Positions 16,303-24,900 of a stretch of 64,000 nt of DNA are shown piece by piece; the first letter of the stretch is position 1, and the number at the start of each line of letters is the position of its first letter. The notes beneath the pieces are model-generated. The model did no database searches. It was given only the letters and a program-made list of their open reading frames with translations, and had not been told where the DNA came from. The stretch comes from Alteripontixanthobacter sp. GTDB taxonomy: Bacteria > Pseudomonadota > Alphaproteobacteria > Sphingomonadales > Sphingomonadaceae. Location of the stretch: assembly GCA_039968605.1 (NCBI GenBank), contig JBDVPM010000008.1:2284968-2348967 (forward strand), in the 5' to 3' direction. Made by a program: the position numbers and the translations under genes.

Positions 16303-17959
16303 TAAAACGATGCGCCCCCGGGGCAGTGGCCATGCGGTGGGTGCCGGCGATACGGGTGGAGCGTTGGCGGATGGTTTCCAGGAAGCGCCACTCGCTCACC
16401 GCGCGGTCCTGCGTCAGCTCTATCGCGACGTAGCCGCGCCCTTGTAGCCCGGCCCATTCCAGCTGCGGGTTCTTTTCTTCCAACGCGCGGGCGAGGTCGT
16501 CTGCAGGGATCCAGGGCAGGGAGTTTTCCGCGCCGGGGGAGGTCACGCTTTGGCCGGCGAATTCGACCCCCGCGGGCGTCCCGTCCACATCCAGGTTGCA
16601 GGCCCAGCCATTATGGCTGTCGCCCGACAGCACCAGCAGGTTTGCATCGGCATCGAGCGCGCTGCGCAGCAGGCGTTCGCGCGCCGCGGGGTAACCGTCC
16701 CACGCATCCATGTTGAACGGCAGGCCCACCGCGCTGGCAGCGGCGGCGGCGCGGATGCGCTGCTTTATGTAATCGGGGATGTCGGCGGTCATCCCTTCGG
16801 CAACCGCATCGGGCATGGAGAGAGAGCCCATCACGGTCTGCTGCGCCATCACTTGCCAGCGGGTGCCGGATGCGGTGGAGGCCTTGAACTGGCGCGCGAT
16901 CCAGCGCTCCTGCTCGGCACCGAACATCGATCGCTCGTCGCTCATCCATTCGCCGCTGCGAAACTCTGCCAGCGCCTGCAAAGCGCCATCGCCGCGCATC
17001 CCTTTGGCCAGAACATCCGCCAGCTCGGGGGGTTTGTCACGGCCCAGCAAACGCGATTCGGTGCGAAGGATCGTAGCCAGATCGCCCACCTGGTAACTGG
17101 TCCAGGGCGCGTCCGACACGGGCAGCCATTCGCGGTAGGCGCGCATCGCGGCAATCTTGCGCGCGTCCCACTCGCCTTCGGTTTCGCTCTGGTGGTTCTG
17201 CGCACCGCCTTTCCAGGAATCGTTCGCGCTTTCGTGATCGTCCCAGCCCAGCACCATCGGGAACAGCTGGTGCAGGCGGCGCAAATCGAGGTCTGCGCGG
17301 TAAGACGCATGGCGCAGCCGGTAATCGGCGAGCAGCACCGTTTCGCGGTCTGCAGGCAGCGCCAGGCGGCCCGGCACGCGTTGGTCTTGCGAGGGGTAGG
17401 TGTCGCCGGGATATTCGTAAAAATAGTCGCCCGAATGGATCACTAAATCGGTTCGATCCGCTTCCGCAATCGCGCCGTAAGCGTTGAAATGGCCGAAGCC
17501 CATATTCGAACAGCCGACCAGCGCGATCCGGAACCGCGCGGTTTCGCCGACCGGCAAGGTACGCGTGCGGCCGGTATCGCTGATGCTGCCATCGGGCGCG
17601 ATGAAGCGGTAATAATACCACCGCCCGGGAGCCAGGCCATCTGCGCGCACCTTGGCGCACCAGTCGTTCTGCGCCGAAGCGGCGAGCGTGCCGGCAGAAA
17701 CCGTGCGAGCGAAATCCAGCGTCTCGCTGACTTGCCATTCCAGCGCGATGTCCTGCGCGCCGACGAAGCGGGTCCAGAGCAGCACTCCATCCGCGCCCGG
17801 TTCCCCGCTCGCCACCCCGTGAGTGAAACCGCGCGCCCCGAGTTGCGCCGATAAAGGCGCCGCTGCCGCAAGACCCGCCCCCGCCAGCCCGGCAGATCGC
17901 AGCAAACCCCTGCGCGAGATGGCGGACAGAGCGGCGGCGGGCGGTTCGGTGGCGATCAT
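16295..17959 (-). CDS. phoD: PhoD-like alkaline phosphatase/phosphodiesterase (Tat-exported)
   Basis: 554 residues from the ATG at 17959. A twin-arginine signal is visible (SRRGLLRSAGLAGAGLAAAA). A PhoD N-terminal domain follows (FTHGVASGEPGADGVLLWTRF). Metal-site blocks of the PhoD phosphatase are GCSNMGFGHFN, IHSGDYFYEYPG, GWDDHESANDSW and LSGDSHNGWACN. These enzymes release phosphate from phosphomono- or diesters in the periplasm or medium and use calcium and iron. An upstream extension to 18094 has no signal character and is not preferred. It is divergent from the membrane/XRE pair. Confidence 0.9.
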   Translation of the reverse strand: MIATEPPAAALSAISRRGLLRSAGLAGAGLAAAAPLSAQLGARGFTHGVASGEPGADGVLLWTRFVGAQDIALEWQVSETLDFARTVSAGTLAASAQNDWCAKVRADGLAPGRWYYYRFIAPDGSISDTGRTRTLPVGETARFRIALVGCSNMGFGHFNAYGAIAEADRTDLVIHSGDYFYEYPGDTYPSQDQRVPGRLALPADRETVLLADYRLRHASYRADLDLRRLHQLFPMVLGWDDHESANDSWKGGAQNHQSETEGEWDARKIAAMRAYREWLPVSDAPWTSYQVGDLATILRTESRLLGRDKPPELADVLAKGMRGDGALQALAEFRSGEWMSDERSMFGAEQERWIARQFKASTASGTRWQVMAQQTVMGSLSMPDAVAEGMTADIPDYIKQRIRAAAAASAVGLPFNMDAWDGYPAARERLLRSALDADANLLVLSGDSHNGWACNLDVDGTPAGVEFAGQSVTSPGAENSLPWIPADDLARALEEKNPQLEWAGLQGRGYVAIELTQDRAVSEWRFLETIRQRSTRIAGTHRMATAPGAHRFTG

Positions 17960-18033
17960 AGTAACTCGCGTAATTGAGCCGACGCTGGATGCAAAGCGCA
18001 ACTTTACCGCCGCTTGCCAAGCGAACCAATCCT

Positions 18034-18086
18034 TTTGTAAAGCACCATTGACTAAGGTCGATAGAGTTTGTAAAGCTTGGTTGACA
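18034..18086 (+). promoter_or_regulatory. Two matching operator-like repeats before the membrane/XRE pair
   Basis: TTTGTAAAGC-N4-TTGAC occurs at 18034-18052 and again at 18067-18085, exactly 33 bases apart. Each holds a near-dyad TGTAAA-N6-TTGACA (second half TTGACT in the first copy), as expected for a dimer-binding regulator. They lie in the 142-base gap between the PhoD-like gene and the membrane protein gene. The XRE regulator encoded just downstream is the natural candidate to bind them. Confidence 0.6.
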
Positions 18087-18101
18087 TAGCGCAAAGGGGA
18101 A

Positions 18102-18731
18102 TTGTCGCGGCAACGCGATGATCGAAACAGTATGACTTCGAATAAATTTTCTACCCAAACTGGGTCGCCCTGGCTGTGGGCTGGATCGATGATTGCGGGG
18201 TACGGCGCAGCCGCAGCATTGCATATAAGCGGCGCGGTTGAGGGTGGTGCAGCATGGATCCTTTATCTGGTCCCGCTCGCTCTGATTTGGCCGCTCTATC
18301 GTTCGCTGGCCCGGCGCGCGCAAGGCAAGCCCAATGGCAAATATTTCTCGAGGATGATGGGTTTAATGTCCGCCTATCTGGTGTTTCTCTTTATCGCGGA
18401 AAAGCTGCTCGACACGCCGGATCCGCTGACCGGTCCGGGCGCAATCCTGGTTGCGATCCTGCCGGGAATACCTGTGATCGGCGTCTTCTGGGCAATAGGG
18501 CGCTTGCTGGTTGACACGACCGACGAATATCAGCGCATGTTGCTAGTGCGGCAAATTCTGGTTGGTACCGCTTTGGCGCTAGCCGCCGCTACCGCATGGG
18601 GCTTTCTCGAATTCTACGGAATCGTGGTTCATGTCGATGCATTCTGGTGGGCGATCCTGTTTTTCCTTGGCCAAGGACTGGGGGGCCTCGTGAACAAGCT
18701 CACCTATGGCGACTTCGGGCCCTGTTCGTGA
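18102..18731 (+). CDS. Uncharacterised multi-pass membrane protein, partner of the XRE regulator
   Basis: 209 residues from TTG 18102, which has AAGGGGA just before it. ATG 18132 would give 199 residues but has no good ribosome site. Four to five membrane segments are seen, e.g. around PWLWAGSMIAGYGAAAAL, AWILYLVPLALIWPL, AILPGIPVIGVFWAIG and FWWAILFFLGQGLGG. The hydrophilic DTTDEYQRMLLVRQ block lies in the middle. The stop overlaps the start of a small XRE regulator (GTGA), a common arrangement. Function unknown. Confidence 0.75.
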   Translation: MSRQRDDRNSMTSNKFSTQTGSPWLWAGSMIAGYGAAAALHISGAVEGGAAWILYLVPLALIWPLYRSLARRAQGKPNGKYFSRMMGLMSAYLVFLFIAEKLLDTPDPLTGPGAILVAILPGIPVIGVFWAIGRLLVDTTDEYQRMLLVRQILVGTALALAAATAWGFLEFYGIVVHVDAFWWAILFFLGQGLGGLVNKLTYGDFGPCS

Positions 18732-18928
18732 ACAATCGCCTGAGAGTGCTGCGCGCAGAGCATAGATGGAGCCAGCAGGATCTGGCCGAACGGCTGGGAG
18801 TTTCGCGGCAGAGCGTCAACGCCATCGAAACCGGCAAATACGATCCCTCGCTGCCGCTGGCATTCCGGATTTCCGAAGTCTTCGAAATGCCGATCGAGGA
18901 TATTTTCTCACCCGGCGAAATAGTGTAA
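18728..18928 (+). CDS. Small XRE-family helix-turn-helix transcriptional regulator
   Basis: 66 residues from GTG 18728, overlapping the preceding stop by 4 bases (GTGA). Nearly the whole protein is one HTH: NRLRVLRAEHRWSQQDLAERL, GVSRQSVNAIETGKYDPSLPLA and a C-terminal EMPIEDIFSP. This is the short YozG-like type usually coded next to a membrane protein. It probably represses its own operon through the paired repeats at 18034-18086 (inference). Confidence 0.9.
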   Translation: MNNRLRVLRAEHRWSQQDLAERLGVSRQSVNAIETGKYDPSLPLAFRISEVFEMPIEDIFSPGEIV

Positions 18929-18938
18929 GGAGGGCCTT

Positions 18939-19052
18939 GTGCGACGTTTCCTGATCATTTCTCTGCTCGCTCTGGCACTCGGCTCTTGCGGCCAGGCCGA
19001 CAAGGATGAGTGCGCGCCCGACCCGGCGCCTGCGATACCGCTGGTCTACTGA
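18939..19052 (+). CDS. Very small predicted lipoprotein (37 residues)
   Basis: Starts at GTG 18939 with a strong AAGGAGG about 5 bases before. The product MRRFLIISLLALALGSCGQA has a positively charged start, a hydrophobic core and a lipobox (LGSC). A short tail with a second Cys follows (DKDECAPDPAPAIPLVY). It lies 10 bases after the XRE gene and so belongs to the same operon. I do not recognise a family. Confidence 0.6.
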   Translation: MRRFLIISLLALALGSCGQADKDECAPDPAPAIPLVY

Positions 19053-19095
19053 CCCGACCTTGCCATGCCGGTGATGCTGCGGGCATGGCGCGGCG

Positions 19096-19839
19096 ATGAG
19101 CCACATTTCATACCACACGATGCCCGATGGCCGGCGCATCGCCTTTCGGCTTCACCAGGGCGAGGGTCCGGCGTTGGTGTTCCTTCCCGGCTATATGTCG
19201 GACATGGAGGGCAGCAAGGCGGGCGCGCTGGCCGAATGGGCGGCGCGGGCGGGCAAGACCTGCCTGCTGCTCGATTATTCGGGCTGCGGGTCGAGTGCGG
19301 GCGAATTTGCCGATGGCACGCTGTCGCGCTGGCGGGAAGAGGCTCTCTCGCTGATCGATGCGACAATCGATGGGCGGGTCATCCTGATCGGATCGTCGAT
19401 GGGCGGCTGGCTGATGCTGTTGATTGCCGAGCGGCTGGGCCAACGCCTTGCCGCGCTGGTCGGCATCGCCGCCGCGCCGGATTTTTCCGATTGGGGATTC
19501 GACGCTGCACAAAAAGCGCAACTGGCTGCGGGTGAAACGGTTTTCGAGGATAATCCCTACGGCCCTGAACCCACGCCGACTTACGCGAAGTTCTGGCAGG
19601 ATGCCGAAACGCACAGGCTGCTGGAGCGCACTATCGCCGCCGACTGCCCGGTGCGGCTGCTGCATGGTCAGCGCGATGCCGACGTGCCGTGGCAGACCTC
19701 GCTCAGGCTGGCCGAGGCCTTGCGTTCGGACGATATACAGGTGAGCCTGGTCAAGAGCGGCGATCACCGCCTGTCGGGCGACGCCGAGATCGCGCTGCTG
19801 CTGCGGATCGTCGGCGAGTTGTCCGACCCGATCGATTGA
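19096..19839 (+). CDS. Alpha/beta hydrolase
   Basis: 247 residues. The oxyanion region VFLPGYMSDMEGSKA is followed by the nucleophile elbow GSSMGG near residue 100. The acid is likely the Asp in HGQRDADVPW and the His is in SGDHRLS near the C-terminus, so a full Ser-Asp-His triad is visible. The sequence resembles the ABHD10-like group of carboxylesterases/thioesterases. It is cytoplasmic (no signal peptide). The TPR protein gene follows after 13 bases. Confidence 0.88.
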   Translation: MSHISYHTMPDGRRIAFRLHQGEGPALVFLPGYMSDMEGSKAGALAEWAARAGKTCLLLDYSGCGSSAGEFADGTLSRWREEALSLIDATIDGRVILIGSSMGGWLMLLIAERLGQRLAALVGIAAAPDFSDWGFDAAQKAQLAAGETVFEDNPYGPEPTPTYAKFWQDAETHRLLERTIAADCPVRLLHGQRDADVPWQTSLRLAEALRSDDIQVSLVKSGDHRLSGDAEIALLLRIVGELSDPID

Positions 19840-19852
19840 CGAGAACGCCCTT

Positions 19853-20689
19853 ATGTCCCCTTTGCCGATTTCACTTTTCGCTGCCCTGTTGCAAGTCGGG
19901 CCGGCCCCGTCGCTGCCCCCCTCGCCCAGCGCCGTTCCGCCCGAGCTGAGCGAATTGCGCGAGCGGCAGCAAGCCGAGCAGCGCGAACGGGAGGATGGCT
20001 CCGCCGCGCAGCTGATCGCCGAATGCCGCGATCAGGCCCTGCGTGACGGGGTGGCTGCCGAAACCGATGCACAAAGCTGGCTGGCGGTTGCGCGCGGCGG
20101 GGAACGCGCGGCAGCGCAGCATTGCCTCGGGCTCGCGCTGGCCAATCAGGGCAAGTGGCAGGACGCCGCAGAGGCTTTCGATGCCGCGCATGGCCATGCC
20201 GCCGATGCCCCCGCACATTACCGCGCGCAATTGCTCGCTTTGGCCGGAAATGCCCGCCTGGCTTTGGGCGAGAACCAGCGCGCGCTCGACCTGCTCGACG
20301 CGGCGGATGCCCAGGGCGCGCGTACTCTCGAAGGCGAGATAGCGATCGACCGGGCCCGCGCGCTGGTGGCGCTGGACCGCGCCGGGGATGCTGCACAGGC
20401 ACTGGCCCGCGCGCGCGAGATCGCGCCGGATAATGCGCTGGGCTGGCTGCTATCGGCCACGCTGTCGCGCCGGATGGACGATCTGGCTGGCGCGCAGCAG
20501 CAGATCGAACGCGCCGCCGCGCTGGATCCTGAAGACCCGGCCATCGGGCTGGAGGCGGGAGTGATCGCCGCTCTGTTGGGGCAGGACGAAGCCGCGAAGG
20601 GCAGCTGGCAATCGGTAATCGCGCTCGCCCCGGAAAGTTCGCAGGCCGATGCGGCGCAGGCCTATCTGGCGCAGCTGGACGCAGAATGA
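19853..20689 (+). CDS. Tetratricopeptide-repeat protein, probably exported
   Basis: 278 residues, very rich in Ala, Glu, Gln and Leu. The N-terminus PLPISLFAALLQVGPAPSLPP resembles a signal sequence. About residues 80-270 form successive TPR-like helices: GLALANQGKWQDAAEAFDAA, ALGENQRALDLLDAADAQG, ALVALDRAGDAAQALARARE and DDLAGAQQQIERAAALDP. It is probably a scaffold for protein contacts in the periplasm. The LLM oxidoreductase gene starts inside its stop (ATGA). Confidence 0.8.
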   Translation: MSPLPISLFAALLQVGPAPSLPPSPSAVPPELSELRERQQAEQREREDGSAAQLIAECRDQALRDGVAAETDAQSWLAVARGGERAAAQHCLGLALANQGKWQDAAEAFDAAHGHAADAPAHYRAQLLALAGNARLALGENQRALDLLDAADAQGARTLEGEIAIDRARALVALDRAGDAAQALARAREIAPDNALGWLLSATLSRRMDDLAGAQQQIERAAALDPEDPAIGLEAGVIAALLGQDEAAKGSWQSVIALAPESSQADAAQAYLAQLDAE

Positions 20690-21672
20690 CGAAACTCTCG
20701 GTCCTTGATCTCGTACCGATCCGCGAAGGCGGCTCTCTGGGCGAAGCTTACGCAGCGGCAGCCGATCTCGCCCGGGCGGCGGAGAAGCACGGCTATCACC
20801 GGTTCTGGGTCGCCGAACATCACGCCATGGAAGGCATCGCCGGCGCGGCGACCTCCGTGGTGCTCGCCCATATCGGCAATGCGACCAGCACCATTCGAAT
20901 CGGATCGGGCGGGATCATGCTGCCCAATCACACACCGTTCCAGATCGCCGAACAATTCGGCACGCTCGATGCGCTGTTTCCCGGCCGGGTCGATCTGGGA
21001 CTGGGCCGCGCACCCGGCGCCGGGCCGGAATTGCAGCGCGCCTTGCGCAAGAATTTGCACCAGGCCGCCGAGATGTTTCCGCAGGACGTTGCCGAATTGC
21101 GCGCATTGCTGACCGGAGAGCCCGAGCTGGCGATCAAGGCAACGCCCGGACATGGCGCGAATGTCGAATTGTGGATGCTCGGCTCCAGCCTGTTCGGTGC
21201 GCAGCTGGCAGCGAAGCTGGGCTTGCCCTACGCCTTTGCGAGCCACTTCGCGCCCGACCATCTCGATGCGGCGCTGGCGGTTTATCGGCGGGATTTCCAG
21301 CCGTCCGACGCGCTGGCGCAGCCGCATGTCATGGCCGCGATGAACGTGTTCGTGGCGGAGCGCGAGGAAGACGCGCATCTGGCAGCCTCGTCGCAATTGC
21401 AGGCCTTTGTCCGCCTGCGCACGGGCACACCGGGCAAGCTGCCACCGCCGGTCGAAAATTACCGCGAGCAATTGCCCGCCCAGGCGCGCGCCATGCTTGA
21501 TCATATCGGACAAGCCAGTGCCATCGGCACGCCCAAACAGGCGCAGCAGACCATCGCCGCTTTCCTGGACCGTACGCAGGCGGATGAGCTGATCGTGGCG
21601 GGAGCGACTTACGACCCTTCAGTCCGGGTCCGCTCGCTGGAACTGGCCGCCAATGCGGCGGGGAACCGATAA
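20686..21672 (+). CDS. LLM class flavin-dependent oxidoreductase (YhbW-like)
   Basis: 328 residues of the bacterial-luciferase-like fold: LSVLDLVPIREGGSLGEAYA, YHRFWVAEHHAMEG, SVVLAHIGNATSTIRIGSGG, MLPNHTPFQIAEQFGTLDAL and FPGRVDLGLGRAPG. The length is typical. It should use reduced FMN for a monooxygenase-type reaction; the substrate is unknown. Its ATG overlaps the stop of the TPR gene by 4 bases, so the two are coupled in translation. Confidence 0.9.
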   Translation: MTKLSVLDLVPIREGGSLGEAYAAAADLARAAEKHGYHRFWVAEHHAMEGIAGAATSVVLAHIGNATSTIRIGSGGIMLPNHTPFQIAEQFGTLDALFPGRVDLGLGRAPGAGPELQRALRKNLHQAAEMFPQDVAELRALLTGEPELAIKATPGHGANVELWMLGSSLFGAQLAAKLGLPYAFASHFAPDHLDAALAVYRRDFQPSDALAQPHVMAAMNVFVAEREEDAHLAASSQLQAFVRLRTGTPGKLPPPVENYREQLPAQARAMLDHIGQASAIGTPKQAQQTIAAFLDRTQADELIVAGATYDPSVRVRSLELAANAAGNR

Positions 21673-21976
21673 CGAGCGGACCCGGTTGCCGGTACGGGGA
21701 GCCGGCCGGGTCGAAGGGCTGCAAACTGACCCGATATGCACCGGCCACAAGACGGAAGGGAAGTTGCCCTGTGTCCGGCGCACATATCCCGATTGTAGGA
21801 CGGGCAAAGGTCGCGCGGTCACGCGTTAGGTAAAAAATCTGAGTTCACTATCCTTGCAGCGTTATCCACCAAGCCCTATCCGAACGCATGATTGCTGCGC
21901 GAGGCGGCAATAGAATTTTCCTGCCGCCGTGCAGGGGTAGCGCCCCGGCCCGCTTGCGGTGAACCAGCGGTGGCTA
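21673..21976 (+). other. Intergenic region before the NAD-glutamate dehydrogenase gene
   Basis: About 300 bases with no credible gene. A GC-rich part with short inverted repeats (around 21680-21710) may end transcription of the LLM gene, but there is no T tract. The AT-richer part near 21825-21860 is the likeliest promoter area for the next gene; no clear -35/-10 pair stands out. Confidence 0.4.
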
Positions 21977-24900
21977 ATGACGTCCAAATCTTCGTCCAAA
22001 TCTTCTGGCAATCGGTCCCCCAGGAAAGCCGAGGCTCTGGCCGAGGCACTGGAGCAGTGGATCGATAATTCGCTGTTACCGGGTGACATCCCGTTTGCCG
22101 AGGGAACCGTGACGCAGGCCGCCGGATTCCTGCTGGATACGGCGAAGGAGCGGCAATCGGGCCGCGCCGCGCTGGCGCTCGAATCGGTCACCGGGGAAGA
22201 CCGGCGTTTCATCCGCATCGCCATCGTGAACGAGGATATGCCGTTCCTGGTCGATTCTCTTGCAGCCACGATCGATGCACAGGGCCTCGCGATCGACAAG
22301 CTGGTCCATCCCGTCGTGCCGATCACGCGGAACGCCGATGGCAAGCTGACCGATATCGGCCCGTGCGATGATGATTCGGCCGGGCGCGATGACTGCGCCA
22401 GCGAATCGATGATCTACATCGAAACCTCGCGCACCGATGCCAGGCAGCGGCGCGAGCTGGAAAAGGCGCTGCGCACCACGCTGGGCGATGTGCGCGCGGC
22501 GGTGAACGACTGGCCCAAGGTCCAGGCGCGCATGATGGAAGATGCCCATGCCGTGGACGACAAGGAAGGCGCCGAACTGCTGCGCTGGCTGAATGACGGG
22601 ATGCTCACCCAGCTGGGCCATGTGGTCCGCCACCGCGACGGCACGCAAACAGGCGCATTGGGAATTTGCCGCAAGAGCGCGGCGCAATTGCTGGCCGAGC
22701 CATCGTTCGACCTGGCTTTCGACTGGTTCGACAATCCCGGCGCCAACGAAGCCGGGCGCGAGGAGCAGGACAAGGGCCGCGTGCCGCTGGTGATCAAGGC
22801 CAACATCGTCTCCAATGTTCACCGCCGGGTGCCGCTGGACCTGTTCATCGTACCGCTGGAAGAAGGCGGCAAGATTACCGCCCTGTCGATCCATGCCGGG
22901 GTCTGGACCAGTGCCGCGCTGGCCACCCCGCCGCGCGAAGTGCCGCGTTTGCGCACCCAGCTGGCAGAGCTGACGGCGCAATTCGGCTTCGATACTGGCG
23001 GCCATGCGGGCAAGTCGCTGACCCATGCGCTAACCGTGTTGCCGCACGATCTGCTGATCGGTTTTTCCGATGCCGATATTGCGCGCGTGGCGACCACGAT
23101 GATGGGCCTTGTCGATCGCCCGCGCCCGCGCCTGGCATTGTTCGAGGCGCCGCTGGCCCGGCACTTGTTCGCCTTTATCTGGCTGCCGCGCGACATGCTC
23201 GCAACGCAGGTCCGGCTGCAGATCCAGGAACTGCTCGAAAGTATCGACGGGGCCAGGCTGCTGGACTGGTCGCTGATGGTCGAAGGCGGCAATCTGGCGA
23301 TGCTGCGCTTCGTCCTCGATTACCGTGAGGGTGACGGCTTTCCGGATGAAACCGCGCTGGAAGAAGGCCTGCAGACCATGCTGCGCGGCTGGACCGAAGC
23401 GGTCGAAAGCGAGCTGGCCGAGATCGAGGAACCGGCGCGCGCCGCTGCCATTGCCGCGCGTTTCGCAGGCGCTTTCCCGCAATCCTACCGCACCGGCTAT
23501 GGCGCATCGGAAGCAGCGCGCGACATCCGCCGGATGCGCCGATTGACGCTGGCCGAACATGATGAGGAAGGCAGCGCGAACAGTCTTCGCGATGCCCGGC
23601 TGTACCATCTGGACAGCGACGAGCCGGGCCGGCTGCGCCTCAAGATCTACCAGCACGAAGGCGCGCTGCCCTTGTCGGACGTGGTGCCTGCGCTGGAAAA
23701 CTTCGGCTTCCATGTGCTCGACGCGGTACCGACCATGCTCAATGAAGGGCGGCTGGGCACGATCCACGATTTTACGCTGGCGCTGGGCGAAGGCGAACAG
23801 GCCGACATTCTGCTGGAACGCAGCACGCCGATCGAACAGGCCATCGTCGCCGTGCTCAACGGCAATGCGGAGGACGATCCGTTCAACCGGCTGGTGATCG
23901 GAACCGGGCTGGAATCGCGCGAGGCGGACTGGTTGCGTGCATTCTATCGTTACCTGCGGCAGGCCGGAATGGGCTTCACCATCTACACGGTGGTCGATGC
24001 GCTGCGCCGCGCACCCGACGTGACGCGCGGGCTGATCGCGCTGTTCACGCAAAGCCACGACCCGCAATATCGCGGCGACCGCGAAGAAGCCGCGAAGGAA
24101 GCCAACAGCGCGATCCGGCGCGGCCTGATCAATGTGCGCGCGATCAATGATGACCGGCTGCTGCGGCTGTACCATTCGACCATTCAGGCGATCTTGCGAA
24201 CCAACGCCTTCGCTCCGGCGGCGGACGAGGCGCTGGCCTTCAAGATCGACAGTTCGCTCGTCCCGAACCTGCCGAAGCCCGTTCCGTGGCGCGAGATTTT
24301 CGTCTATTCGCGCCGTGTCGAGGGCATCCACCTGCGCGCCGGGCCGGTGGCTCGCGGAGGCCTGCGCTGGTCGGACCGGCGCGACGATTTCCGCACCGAA
24401 ATACTCGGCCTGATGAAGGCGCAGCGGGTGAAGAACGCGGTGATCGTGCCGACCGGCGCGAAAGGCGGTTTCTATCCCAAGCAGCTGCCGCCGCCCGCCA
24501 AGGACCGCGAAGGCTGGGCCGCCGAAGGGCAGGCGAGTTACGAAGTGTTCATCCGCAGCCTGTTGTCGGTCACCGACAATATCGTGGACGACAAGGTGGT
24601 CCATCCACTCGAAGTCGTGGTGCATGACGGCGAGGACCCGTATTTCGTGGTCGCCGCCGACAAGGGCACGGCGCGCTTTTCCGATGTTGCCAATGCGATT
24701 TCGGAAGATCGCGATTTCTGGCTGGACGATGCCTTCGCCAGCGGCGGCTCCAACGGCTACGATCACAAGGCGATGGGCATCACCGCGCGCGGTGCCTGGG
24801 TCTCCGTCCAGCGCCATTTCCTGGAAATGGGCGTGGACGTGCAATCCGATCCGGTCCGCGTGGCGGGCTGCGGCGACATGTCGGGCGACGTGTTCGGCAA

